Positions 11,771 to 23,640 of a DNA stretch of 64,000 bases are shown piece after piece. The number at the start of each line of letters is the position of its first letter. Position 1 is the first letter of the stretch. This DNA is from Anoplopoma fimbria (Eukaryota > Chordata > Actinopteri > Perciformes > Anoplopomatidae). A model generated the notes under the pieces. It was not told the DNA's origin, searched no databases, and saw only the letters and a list, made by a program, of their open reading frames with translations. The translations under genes were made by a program, and so were the position numbers. Location of the stretch: positions 6,140,012-6,204,011 of the forward strand of contig NC_072460.1 in assembly GCF_027596085.1 (NCBI RefSeq), written 5' to 3'.

Positions 11771-12934
11771 AGTGTCCAAATAAAACAATATCACGCCAAA
11801 CGTTAGCGTTTTACTTCTGCTGATTGCAATCACGCTTCAAAATCATAAAAATCACATTCATTGCTTTTTTGTTGTTGTTGGGGAACCATGCAGTGTGATG
11901 CTAACTTTGTCATCCCTGCCGCACTCTGTCGCCTTGGCATGAAATGACAAGCGAAAAAAAGCAAACAATTGCAATATCAATAATACGCAATATGAATAGG
12001 TTTTTGGTTTTTTTACTGTACAAAACCAAAAATATTATTACTCTAAGTTTATCAAATATTATCTTTAATCCATATTTTATTCCTTTTTTTGGTGAATCAA
12101 TTGGTGAAACCAGGCAGGAAGTTTACAAAGATACTACTCCGGTTTACAGCATCCGAGGACGATGGCAGTTTTAGAATAAAATTTTACGACGGTCATGCTT
12201 TCCAATGCAGGTCCTTTCTTCAAACCATCCTTTTCCTGTAATAATAATAATAATCCTACATCAATGCACAATTTCTGAGAAACGCATTGTGGTTGAAGTC
12301 CACAACATGGGACACAGAGAGGAGAGACTGGGAACTGTGCAGACAGTTGGTTGGTGAAAAAACAACATTTTTCTCTCATCACGCTTTCAAGCACTCGAAC
12401 ATGGATTCACCCCAGGATTTGTTACTCTGCTTCCACCCTGCCTTGACTGCTGCTTGGCAATTTAACACGTATTGAATATCTGAGTAAAGTGGAAATGGAT
12501 TAAAATGCCTGTGTGAACTAAAAGGGCCAATATACTACACAGTGGACTGTGGTTTGACTGGTTTTTGAAGGGTAACATTCAACAGGCAATAGCACCGAAA
12601 TATGCGGTATGACCTTCACTTTCAGTTCTTTCGGCGGATGAGTAAGTAATAAATTTTCCACATCCATGTTGGTTAACCCTGACCACTGTAAAACAGCATC
12701 ATGAGCTGGTTAAGAGGACTAGCACTCTGATATTCCCATAGCTGTCTGGCGTATGACAAATTTGTTTTCCTGAATATTATGGACCATACCGTGTGTTGTT
12801 GGGTAGAATTAGCATCTAAATGCACCAGGGGCGGTTAACCGGACATCGATTTGTCAAACAAACCAGTCATTCATCACCCTTGAGTTTTGTTTTTTTCGTA
12901 AAACCCCCAAAATACAGTTTGAAAACACTTTCAG

Positions 12935-12977
12935 ATAAGATAAGATAATCCTTTATTAGTCCCACAGCGGATACATT
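12935..12977 (-). mobile_element. 5'-truncated tail of the same SINE type as at 50.8 kb
   Basis: GATAATCCTTTATTAGTCCC followed by ACAGCGGATACATTT is the reverse complement, with a few changes, of the SINE tail around 50953-50985. The flank holds a short GATAA repeat. Only the 3' end is present. Confidence 0.6.
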
Positions 12978-13904
12978 TGCATACATCTCACCTGTTTTAA
13001 GCCACTCTACTCTAATAACTGTGTTGGCTGGATTTAATGCCGTCGGTACATTCACTTCATATTTTATTCCCATATTTTAAACTTATTTTATTTATGTTAC
13101 AATGGTTCCTCTTTGTGTTACTTTCCCTCCTGCTCAGAAATAAAACACAGAGCCTAGGAAACATCAAAGATGGAGATTTGTTCTCAAACCACTGTAGACT
13201 GAGTTCTGCTTCTTGTGTGTTTGTGTGGCCGGTCCAGCTTGACTTGACAAGATCTAGTCATGTTTCATTCAGACTGCTAAAGCCTTGTTCTGTCCCCCTT
13301 CACTTACACTGAAAGCGATCTCGTAATGCTCAGAGTGAGCAGGAGGAATGATTACAGCGATTAGTGTTTCAATATAAAGTACTTCTGGACACCTGAGCAC
13401 ACATCTCCTAATTTGAAAATCTAAGTAAAGTAAAGCCTTTAACCGCACGCTTGTGTTGCTGACTGCAGATCTATTCGGTATGGAAAGAGCACCACCGTGG
13501 GGTAAAAAGTTGTCTCTACATACTTAACACAGCAGCACTGAACTCAGGTACCTAAAATCATTGACATACCTAGCAGACACCAGGCCTGATGGCAGAGTTT
13601 TAACTTATCTTGTTAGCTTTGAGAGACAACTGTGATGTTAGAAAATACTTTGATGATGGAAACATGCTTTCTTCTGTAACAGGCCACCAACATAATGACC
13701 CACTAAACAGCTAATCCGCCTGGCAGTCATGCAAAGTTGTTGTGCAAACAACTACAACAAATTATCGCATAATTTAGTCATTGACAAGACAAGTGATAAC
13801 AAATGAAAACAACATATTTAATATGAAATGCATCTTGGGTTTCTAGAGTCATGCAATGGTCATGGTGACCATTAAATCCCAATGATGTTTCCAAACCTTT
13901 TTGA

Positions 13905-14400
13905 AATCGCTCCACATCGCCCAGGTGGCAACCTCCGGTTTAGAAAAGTGAAGTGCCTTATTCTCTCTAATGTCCCGTAGGGGGCGACTCCTCTGATTCT
14001 ATAGAAGTCTATGAGAAAATGACTCTACTTCTCTCTTGATTTATTCCCTCAGTAAACATTGTAAACATGAGTTTATGGTCTCAATCTCTAGTTTCAAGTC
14101 TTCTTAAATACAGTCATGATGTTCATTTAGTAAATTATGGTCCATTTAGAGTTATATACACGATAAAGAAGAGTCTGCTTTAAGGCGTGGCTACCTTGTG
14201 ATTGACAGGTCACTACCGTGGCGTTTTCCGGTCAGGGAGTTGCCAGGTTATTTTTCGTCTCACAACATTTACCCTTTCATAGTGTGTTTTCAGTTCATGA
14301 AAGTTTTGGATTGTCCAAAAATGTCTTAAACAGCATTCAGTTGCATTTAGCTCCACCCTCATTTTGCACTTCTGGTTGCAAAAAAAATCAAGCTGGCTGA
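13905..14400 (+). repeat. Dispersed repeat family, copy B
   Basis: Contains GTAGGGGGCGACTCCTCTG, the CTATGAGAAAATGACTCTAC block, the TTTATTCCCTCAGTAAACATT block in the common orientation, and the region TTTAAGGCGTGGCTACCTTG with its downstream GTTCATGAAAG segment shared with copy A. The terminal ACAGTCTATGG is missing. Confidence 0.75.
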
Positions 14401-14738
14401 TTATTAAACCTCTCTGCAGTTTATTTTATTACCAGTCAGGAGGCTAACAATGCTGGTACTGTTTTCACCTTGTGAGTCTAGTGTGTGTCGTCATGGTAAA
14501 ATACGTCCATGGAGAACCCTTCTGTTGCAGAAACTACACAGAGGTTTTGTGTACTTTGCCAGGTGTTTTTATGTCTGTCTGTCTGTCTTTGGACAGTTTG
14601 TCACTGCAATAGCTTCACAACCCTCAGACTGAGACTGGACAATATGCTCTTGTTTTTACCTAGTCTCTTTTATTATTTGAGAAGAAACACATGTTATGCA
14701 AGAATACAGTGTATTTTAAATCTAATGTTTGCTGGGAT

Positions 14739-15103
14739 AGGGCTGCACGGTGGTGTAGTGGTTAGCAGTGTTGCCTCACAGCAAGAGGGGCCCGGGTTCA
14801 ATTCCCGGGCCAGACAACCTTCTGTGTGGAGTTTGCATGTTCTCCCCGTGTCAGCGTGGGTTCTCTCCGGGTTCTCCGGCTTCCTCCCACAGTCCAAAGA
14901 CATGCAGCTTAGGTTGCATTGATGACTGAAATTGCCCGTAGGTGTGGATGTGAGTGTGAGTGGTTGTCTGTCTCTATATGTCTGCCCTGCGACAGACTGG
15001 CGACCTGTCCAGGGTGTACCCTGCCTTCGCCCATTGACAGCTGGGATCGGCTCCAGCACCCCCGCGACCCTTAACTGGATAAGCGGTTACGGAAGATGGA
15101 TGG
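14739..15103 (+). mobile_element. Full-length tRNA-derived SINE with 14-bp target-site duplication
   Basis: The RNA polymerase III box A (TGGTGTAGTGG, 14751-14761) and a perfect box B (GGTTCAATTCC, 14795-14805) form a tRNA-like head. A long conserved body common in fish genomes follows (GGAGTTTGCATGTTCTCCCC, TCCAAAGACATGCAG), and the 3' end is GATGGATGG. It is bounded by identical 14-bp direct repeats ATGTTTGCTGGGAT at 14725-14738 and 15104-15117. The family name is not assigned; the V-SINE superfamily is possible. Confidence 0.88.
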
Positions 15104-16589
15104 ATGTTTGCTGGGATCCTATGACATTTTTGAAATGTTCCACTTTTGTTCTGGGCAATGTTGAGATTGGTAGTTAATTGTTCACTTTGGAAACAGTAGA
15201 TAACAAAACGTTCTCCATATACAATTTAATTAGAGCTGCAATGATTTGTAAAATGTATTAATTTGTTGATGGACAGAACATTTATTGGCTATATTTTGAT
15301 AATAGATAGGTCATTAAAGTACATTTCAAAGCAAGACTTTTTTTGGGGGCTTCTGCTACTCAAATGCTGTTTTTCTATGTTTTATGTATTTGTTAATTGT
15401 TTATCTCTGTGTTTTGGTCTGCTGGTCGGACCAAACAACACATTTATCGACGCCTCCTTGTGTTATGGGATAGCCGCTATTTTATTAAATCAATAAATAA
15501 TAGAGATCAGCTATCAATCAGCAGATTCATTGATATCAGTTACAGCAATGGGTGAACCCCATCTGCTAGGGATGATAGTGTTTTACAATCAGAGACTCCG
15601 AAACAGGAAGTGAATGGATTTGTTTAGTCAACTACAGTTTTTTTTAACAGAGCAGGACATTTTGTTCTCACCAAACTCCACTATTAGCCACACTATGTGC
15701 TGAGAGCATACTGTAACAGTGGCATCTTGTGGTCAAACTCAACAAAAAAGAAAAACTCCACATTCTTCTCCTAAAACATCACCAGGGAGCAGTGCAGGCA
15801 AAGAAATCAGAAGGGTCACTCTTCTCCTGCCTCCAACTCAGATCGCTTTCTATGTCTGAATTTCTGCTCTCAGTTTACTGTAGTCACTGCATGAGTTCAT
15901 TATACCGCTTCATTATTATTGTCCAAGGAGTTTTGTGTCTAAAATACGTGTAGCTGAACTACTCCAATGAGCTCCAAACTTTGCTCTTCAGAGGGAGGCT
16001 CAGTGAATGGAAGAGAAAAAGTAGTACATTAGTTGTCAAAAAAAGATCACATGGAGTACCCTGAACTTTAAAAATACAAAGACTATGGGACAGACCTTTT
16101 TTGATGTATTTGGTGTAGTTCAAAGTTGTTAACGGTAGCCTAAATAGTTGGGTGTCTATGAGATCAAATGACATGATAGTGCTCTGATTCTTATCTATAT
16201 AAGAAAGGATGACGTTTTAAAGTTTGGTGGCCTTAATGTACCATGTGACCGAGGTGACCCTGGACTGAGATGACACCAGCTGCTGAGTCAACGTGTCACA
16301 GGGCTGTCACGTTCATTTCATTTCACTGCTGTCTTAATAGATTCATCATGTCGCCACCGTTTCATGTGCCTCTGTCACACATCCACTGCCACGTCCAGCT
16401 GGTTCAGTTTTGAACCAAAACCCAACCATTGTCTCTTTGGCATCGGCTGTAATTGGATTCTGAAAGATGAGGCGTGTTCACATCCGTCTGGATAACGTGT
16501 CCTCATGCAACGGTTCGTGTGATATCTTGCCGTAAAGTTATTTTGTAATTTTCGAATGCTTTTTTTTCTTAAAATGTTCAGCAATGCAA

Positions 16590-17045
16590 GCGATTAGCGT
16601 GCCAAATCAGTCAACGTATTGGTTGAAATAACTACGGAAGTGCGTCACTTCAGTACATAAGTTACATGAAAAATAAGTCAACTTTGGGTTAAAATAATTA
16701 TGAAAGTGAGGTTTCTTAAGTACATAAGTTACATGAAAAATAAGTCAATTTTGATTTGGTATTCTATGAAAGTGGCGTTACTTTAGTACATAAGTTGCCG
16801 ACAAATATGTCAACATTTGGTTTAAATAATCACAGAAGTGGAATTACTTAAGTGTGTAAGTTACGGGACAAATAAGTCAACTTTATGTTAAAATAACAAT
16901 GGAAGTAGCGTTACTGAAGTACACATGTTACCTGAAATATAAGTCAGTCGTTGATTTCTGGTTTTAGAAAGGACAGAAACAACAGTCCTGTGTTTTTGGA
17001 CCGACCCATTCAACCCGACTTCTTCCGTGTGAAAACTTTGTCACT
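16590..17045 (+). repeat. Dispersed repeat, copy 3, expanded by the 67-bp minisatellite
   Basis: The flanks TTGGTTGAAATAACTACGGA and TCCTGTGTTTTTGGACCGAC resemble the other members. The interior has become the tandem array at 16614-16946. Confidence 0.45.
16614..16946 (+). repeat. Minisatellite, five units of about 67 bp
   Basis: Units of 67, 67, 65, 67 and 67 bp each end in AAGTCA (16680, 16747, 16812, 16879, 16946). The core is GAAGTGGCGTTACTTAAGTA plus CATAAGTTACATGA. Units differ by 10-30%. It lies inside a longer dispersed repeat (16590-17045). Confidence 0.85.
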
Positions 17046-17249
17046 ATTTCTTCTTCTTCACCTGTCTGGATCATGATTATGTGGATAACTTATACATGCA
17101 TTATGAGTTATAAACAAATGATAGTGTTTTACTTGTCATAGGTATAGCTGCAAACAGTGTACGAGAACATCATGGTCTGAATGAGTCTACAAAAGTGTGT
17201 TTATAGGGGCCATATAATCTGTGTGAACCTGAAAGAGGATGCCGCCCAC

Positions 17250-17251
<2 letters not shown>

Positions 17252-17297
<46 letters not shown>
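17252..17297 (+). repeat. (AG)n microsatellite
   Basis: A 46-bp AG array, continued after one interruption as GAGAGAG. Confidence 0.95.
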
Positions 17298-17300
<3 letters not shown>

Positions 17301-18258
17301 GAGAGAAGAAAAGAACACCAGTTTAGGACGGTTTCTCCTCACATATTTTTTTCCTGCTGGTCATCAAAAAAAACGAATTCTGAAAGTCTTAGTAACTCCC
17401 AAACAGTTCAGTCCTTGTTTTGACAACAGTGACTCCTCCACACATTCCAGCAGTAGCCGCTGGACCCTGGGCTACTGTAGACAGTTTAATATGGTTTTCA
17501 TTAATGTACCACCATTTTTAGTTTTTTCTTTAACCTGAAATGACTTTGATTAGTGTTCACTCGTGAACATTACAGTTTCTATCTGGCTAATCATACACCA
17601 GAAAAAAAAAGGAAAAAAAGGGAACTTTTGATTCAAAAAAATAATAAAAAATGTTATAGTACTGATAAAGAAACCCATTATTCACCCCAAGTTAACTGAC
17701 ATATTTTTGCAACTGCAGCCGGGACAGTCACATGGACCACTTCCCATTCATTTTTCATTGTCATGACAACGCTCAAAAGCATAAACGCAGACCAGAGTTA
17801 CCCGTCAGCGCCCGACAGGAAATAAGCTCTATTATTAGTGTGAATGAGACATACAGAGACAGGAGGGAGGGAGAGCTTTGACATGAATACAGACGAGAGC
17901 GTGTTTTAATAGATCAGGACAAACTCTGTGGTTAATGCTGAACAGAGGGTGACTTTTGTCAAGCGTGATTGCTCTTTAAACACTGGACTTTGCTCCCATT
18001 TCTGGTTGTGAAGCCTTTGTCAGTGTGATAAAAGACACTTTCTCCATCGCTGTGATGACTAAAGCGCTCTTGAAAGGGAACCACACACATACATGTTGAT
18101 GTGTGTTGTGTGGTTTGGCCAATCTAAGGATTTTCATTAATTACAGGGATGATCCTTTTTTGTGTCTTTTTCCCTCTCATCTGCCAGTAAGTTGTCCAAC
18201 CAAAGAAAAGAAAACACATGGAGCTAGGAAAGACATAAATTATTGTTCTATGAATAGA

Positions 18259-18260
<2 letters not shown>

Positions 18261-18334
<74 letters not shown>
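18261..18334 (+). repeat. (GT)n microsatellite, 74 bp
   Basis: Uninterrupted GT array. Confidence 0.97.
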
Positions 18335-18335
<1 letters not shown>

Positions 18336-18822
18336 GAGGCAATGTGTCTACTACTTCTTGTGGAAAAATTTCCCAGAGTGGTTTTGACTCTGTCATTTTT
18401 TCCCCTGTGCTCATTTTCTTCTTCTCAGAATCGAACTTCAGCAGAGGCCTGCCGTGTACTATTATGTGTCTAAAAAACTTTATTCAGATCAGGCCAGACT
18501 AAACTTAATACTAAAAGCTTTAAAGGAGCACTGGTGTTATTGACAAAGCTTCAGTCATCGCCTCCTAATTTAATTTTTGTTTGACGCTTTCAACAACAGC
18601 TTGTGGTTAATTACACCTGGTGTGATGATGACTGAGGTGTGTTCGAGGTTACGCTGGCAGCAGCTTTCCTCCCACAATGCAACCTTTGGTCTGTGTACTC
18701 CTGGTAAACACATTCCTTTTCTATTTTTTTTTTCATAATTTTTTTATTGGATCATCCAATTACATTTTACGTGAAATGATTACCTCCTATGATAAACTCA
18801 CAAATAATTATCACCATCCCAA

Positions 18823-19383
18823 TTATTAATGGTCTATTTGACTCTAAATGAACCATAATTAACTAAATGAACTTCAAGCTGTGTTGAAGAAAACTTGAAA
18901 CTAGAGATGTTCAATGTTTACTGACGTGATAAATCAAGTAAATGGTAAATGGACTGTACTTGTATAACGCTTTTCTAGTCATCCGACCACTCAAAGCTCT
19001 TTAACACTACATGTCATCATTCATCCATTCACACCCATTCATACACTGATGACAGGGGCTACCATGCAAGGAGCCACCTGCCCATAAGGACTAGCTAATC
19101 ATTCATATCCATTCATACACCAATTTGGGGCTCTTGTCCAAGGACACATCGACATGGACTAGCAGAGCCAGGGATCAACCGCCGATCCTCAGATTGAAGG
19201 ACGAGCCTGCTCTACCACTGAGCCACAGTCGCCCAAGTGAAAAGTATTGTAATTATCTCATTGACTTCCATACAATCAGACTTCTTTTTGAAAACAAAGG
19301 AGTTGCCCCCTGCTGGTCAGTAGAAATAGTGCACGTTTTAAGACACTTCCACATTAGCTTCATTGGCAGAACTGGAGGTTCAA
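18823..19383 (-). repeat. Dispersed repeat family, copy C (SINE-interrupted)
   Basis: Reverse-orientation copy, recognisable as TTTGACTCTAAATGAACC, AAACTTGAAACTAGAGAT and, beyond the nested SINE, ACAATCAGACTTCTTTTTG and GCCCCCTGCTGGTCAGTAGA. It forms an inverted pair with copy D, about 155 bp away. Confidence 0.72.
18940..19234 (-). mobile_element. tRNA-derived SINE nested in a dispersed repeat
   Basis: On the minus strand a tRNA-like head has box A TGGCTCAGTGG (19215-19225) and a box B-like GGTTGATCCC (19171-19180). A body ending in TTTACCATTTA follows. It interrupts a copy of the dispersed repeat described at 18823-19383. A 5-bp CAAGT flanks both sides (18935-18939 and 19234-19238) and may be the target-site duplication. 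Confidence 0.75.
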
Positions 19384-19539
19384 ACAACGAATTAAGCAAC
19401 TAGCTAACAGTGGATATTTTTCCCACAAGAGTAAGTGTTATTCGGGCGGGACAAATGAACCACACAAAAATGCAGAAATGCTCTTCTGCAAATATTTTGA
19501 ATCAAAACTAGTCATACCGTAAGCAAATTTTGGACAAGT

Positions 19540-20010
19540 CACTCCTCTGTTCAACTGCGGAAGTGTCTTAAAACTGGCATTCTCTCTACTGACCAGCAGG
19601 AGGCGACACCTCTGGTTGCAAAAAGAAGACAATGAGAAAATGACCCTACTTCTCTCTTGATTTATTCCCTCAGTAAACGTTGTAAACATGAGTTTATGGT
19701 CTCAATCTCTAGTTTCAACTCTTCTTCAATACAGCATGATGTTCATTTCGTAAATGATGGTCCATTTAGAGTCAAATAGACCATAAAGCAGGGTATGCTT
19801 TAGGGCGTGTCTACTGAGATTGACAGGTTGCTGCAGCTACAAGAGCCGTATACGGCGTCACTACGTCACTCCTTTGAATTCTGAATTTAGTAACTTTTGT
19901 CCATTGGTTGGGAAAAAGACAACACCGCATCAACAGTATTACAAGATGACAAACCAACAGGGGACGTCCCAATGACTACGTCCACCTCTTTTATACAGTC
20001 TATGGACCAA
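19540..20010 (+). repeat. Dispersed repeat family, copy D
   Basis: Contains CTACTGACCAGCAGGAGGCG, the CTACTTCTCTCTTGATTTAT block, GTCCATTTAGAGTCAAATAG, GGGCGTGTCTACTGAGATTG and the end TTTATACAGTCTATGG (19990-20005). Orientation is opposite to copy C. Confidence 0.75.
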
Positions 20011-22194
20011 ACGCCAGCTGATTTCCTTTAAGGTAAGAAAGATCTTGGTAATAGCAAATAAACTACAGGTAATGCACGGTCAAGGTTAGACTACTAAAAC
20101 ACTTGATAAAGGTTGTAGAAAGATTGTTATGGTTTGTAACTGGAAATGAACTCCGGTACCCTGCACACTAAGGGCGCACCGCTTCCCGCATTGGCACAGA
20201 ACTGCGCCACCCACCACTGACTGCAGATGCCAGTGTGATTATCCCTCCGGAGCAAAAACATGGCTTGATTTGAGTGAGATCTCTGTGTGGTTCCTGGCAG
20301 AATCGTCTCTTGAGATTCCTCAGCGTGAAGCCGCTTCAGAAAGACTCTTTGCTGAGCTGAACTGAAGGGCTTTCAGAAATTTCAACCACATGACCCCCTT
20401 TTCAGCTTGCGCTCTGGCCGAGCGTTGAAAGAACTACTTTGTGTGCATCCTTTTTACAGTCTGAAGAACAAATGAATCAGCTAAATTGTTCCAAAGGTTT
20501 CATAGAATATCTTGGTCTTACAGTTTGGTTGGAAGAATACAGTATGGGCTTTTTGTATTATTTGATTTATGGAGTCACTGCTAATTTTGCCCCTGGAAGG
20601 CTTTCAACGACATGCTCATAATCATGTACTTACTACGTGTGAACGTGTGAATACATGCGTAATACATTAAGACCTTTAAACCTGCAGGCGTTCCATACAT
20701 GTTTGATAGTGCTTTCGCACAGAACAGGCAAACAGACCAAGATGATTTATCACCCCATAAAAATGATAGAAAGAGACACTTAGAAGTTTTGCAGTCGTAA
20801 GCAGTCGGCCTTTAAACACAGGAATATGAGATACTGTGGGTTCTGACAAGATCACAGTCAAAATTATTAAGGTAATGACTCTGCTATTACACGATCAAAG
20901 GAGACAATCGCGTAAGGATAACATTTCTAAAGATGGCTGCTTGAAATAATGCCTTTGTGCTCATTTCTTGTTGATGGGAGTAGTTTGACTTTTTAAATAA
21001 AAACATGGTCTTCTTTTAGGACACAGGGTGGAACTGAGAGATATGAGCGTGTAATCCACCTTGTCACCTAACTCTCAGCAAAAAGGCAAAGTGTGTAAAC
21101 TCCCACATGTTCTGTCAACATTGCCGTGTTGCTGAGTGGCTTCACAGTGAATCCCTGCAGAGATAACAACTTGTTTGCCTGTTCATCGCGCATCATCTGA
21201 GGCTGTTCAAGTGAAAGGCTTACCCTGGCACTAAGTCATTTTAATGAACCGCTGCCACATTTACCTCAATACTTTCTCTAACTCTCTCACCTCTTGTCTT
21301 CCACTCCCAACCTTTTTCTCTGCTCTTTTGGCACGCAAACAGGTCTCATGAGGTTTTCCGGAGGTCTGGCTCACGGAAATGTCAGCTGGATTCATATTCT
21401 GTTTGGAAGTGAAGAAAGACATGAACCAGAGAAGAGGAGGAATTAGATGTCCCGTAAACAGCCCCCACATGTATCAAATTCCTAAAGCAGATAAGTTGAA
21501 ATGCTTTTACAGCTGCCATGTTCGTGGGTTAAATCACCTGTGGACACAGAGGTGATTTAGGCGTGGGATTATAGTATCGCACAGTGATGCCGTTCTGGGT
21601 TATGTAAACTGACATCACCACTTTTGAATGATTTCCCAAACATTCTTGTTATCGTTTCATTAAGCGTCAAACTAACACTTTCTTTGAGAAAGGTGTACGT
21701 CATGCAATCCTTTTGCCAGGAGACCAAGCTGATTTTATTTTGCTAAGCCGGTGATCTCATCTTTAAATTGGGTCGGTAATATCCAGCCTAAAGATCATTC
21801 AAGGTCCCGTAGTTGTGTGTGTGTGTGTATTTGGTCTACACAAAAATGTTTTGTCTCTACAATTCATGGGATAAGGGCAAAAGCTGTGGGTACCAATTTT
21901 GGGATTTAAAGGGGTTTTCAATGTAGTGTGGTGACTGGTTCAAAATAAATATTCCCAGGGTAATCCTGTCGACTGATGAAGATGAATGAGGAACAAGCCA
22001 AACATGGTGGTAATACCTATAGCATAATTAACAACACACAGAAGCAGCCAAAATAAAGGTTTAAGTGGCTCCTCGCCCTTAAACTGTTCAAGTAGATCTA
22101 GTAGCGGGTCAAAAACAAAAGCTGCTGTATTTAATATTTGTCATACATAGTGGAACATTTAGCATCTAAAGAGTTAGATATGTCCATCGGGAGT
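20011..22194. other. Non-coding, no gene recognised
   Basis: A weak tRNA-like word pattern lies at 20150-20220 (minus) but does not form a convincing element. Nothing else recognised. Confidence 0.5.
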
Positions 22195-22700
22195 TGGTGG
22201 AGACCATGGAACTTTTTTTCTGTTGACCCACTTTCTCAAAATGATAAACCATGACGACCCAATTCACAACAGTCCTAATCTATAAATCATGAGAAAAGAG
22301 AAATTGTGCCTACATGATTGTTCCTGACCATTTTTAAGGCCTTTTCCACAAAACCTTATATTATCTTGAATAGGAAAACCAGCCATTTAGAAGAGCTATA
22401 CGTTTGATAAAACGTTTCTTTAATGCATGCGTTATTAAAAACACTTGCTGAATACTTTGTAAATAAGACCAAATAAATGCAGTTTCGTCAAGTTAACAGG
22501 CTCTTGTTTATTTCCCTCTCTTCAGTAAGTAGGCTACAAGTATCAGAACAATACAGACATTCTGCTAAAAGGTGAACTGCACATATAAATGTTCAATAAA
22601 AGACGATGGAAGAAATTCTGGAAATGTATTTGGCGACCCTAATAAAATCTCCTGCGACCCACCTTTGAGTCCTGACCCAGTCATCAGAAATGACTTCTAT
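22195..22700. repeat. Probable old DNA-transposon-like (hAT/MITE) fragment
   Basis: TTGACCCACTTTCTCAAAAT and ACGACCCAATTCACAAC near the left, and TTGGCGACCC, CTGCGACCCACCTTTGAGTC, CTGACCCAG near the right, resemble a widespread vertebrate repeat built on the words GACCCACTTT and GCGACCC. There is no ORF for a transposase. Confidence 0.35.
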
Positions 22701-23640
22701 AGAGGGACAACGCGTCTCCACTTCCCCCATGTATAAAAGTGAAGGTAAAAACAGGAGTTGATATCTTGTGCTTCTAACGTCATGCGCAGCCGCGATCGGG
22801 TAACTACGGCGTCGAGGTCCCGCCCAAACCGCTCTGGTTAGCGAATCACAGCTATCGGTCATGACTTCACACACCCTTCTTTTTAAGCATTAAATAACTA
22901 ATTAAAATAAAGCTAATCAGAAAAATGTACACTTGAACATACCTCAGAGTTATATGAACTACCTCAAATGAGAACCATAATTTGTGAATTTTTTTTTGCG
23001 TTGCCCTTATCCCACCTGCTAACATGGAGGGGGCGGGACTATCAGCTCTTCTTCATTCCTATTAAAAGTTGCTCAGTGGCGCATGAAGCCAAAACGGATC
23101 AACGTTCGAGTTATAAAATGACTCAAAATTCTCGGGTGATCTTCTGCTTCATGGGAACGAGAGCACAAGCGTTTCCCGCTAAACCCCACCCCAACGCCCT
23201 CGTTATCATCAGCATTTTACAACTTTTTGTTCCAGACGATTTAAATAGGGGTTTTCAGTGTTTGTACTGGGAAGATGATTGTGAAGATGTATGCACTGAG
23301 TTTCAGACGTCTCTTTCCAAATGTAAGTCAATGAGAAATAATGATATTGTTTATTCTTCATTGTCTTTTTTTGTCAGATTATCTGTCGCTGTGCATCAAA
23401 CCGGAAAATCGACGCTGCCATATCTGTTTCACGGTTGGAGTCACATGTTCTGCGTCATTAGCGAACCAAATACGAGGTTATTACTCCGAACTGCACCCTC
23501 CTCTCTGCTCTTATAAGGAAGGTTTGTTGTTCACCAAATTGAGCGCAGACGAGGATGTGATGATGGTATGCAGAGGTGAGGCCAACCCTCCAGAGGCCTC
23601 GGTTAAGTCAGGACAAAACATTAAAGGGTCAATTGAGTGA
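22701..23640. other. Unclassified block with long open frames on the + strand
   Basis: Frames of 182 aa (22968-23516) and 99 aa (23341-23640) overlap here. I recognise no domain. Neighbouring words such as AACATGGAGGGGGCGGGAC look like parts of common fish repeats. It could be an old repeat, a fragment of a repeat-borne gene, or chance. Not called as a gene. Confidence 0.35.

Larger units (their letters stand above)
9544..13904. other. Non-coding, no gene recognised
   Basis: Holds the poly-T tract, the 33-bp direct repeat, a fragmentary dispersed repeat and the truncated SINE tail listed separately. The rest is AT-rich with no supported exon on either strand. Confidence 0.55.

Noticed and set aside
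20150..20220. tRNA-like sequence on the minus strand (GGTGGCGCAGTTCTG … GAGTTCATTTCC)
   Set aside because: The box B match is imperfect and the arms do not form a convincing cloverleaf; at most an old SINE head.
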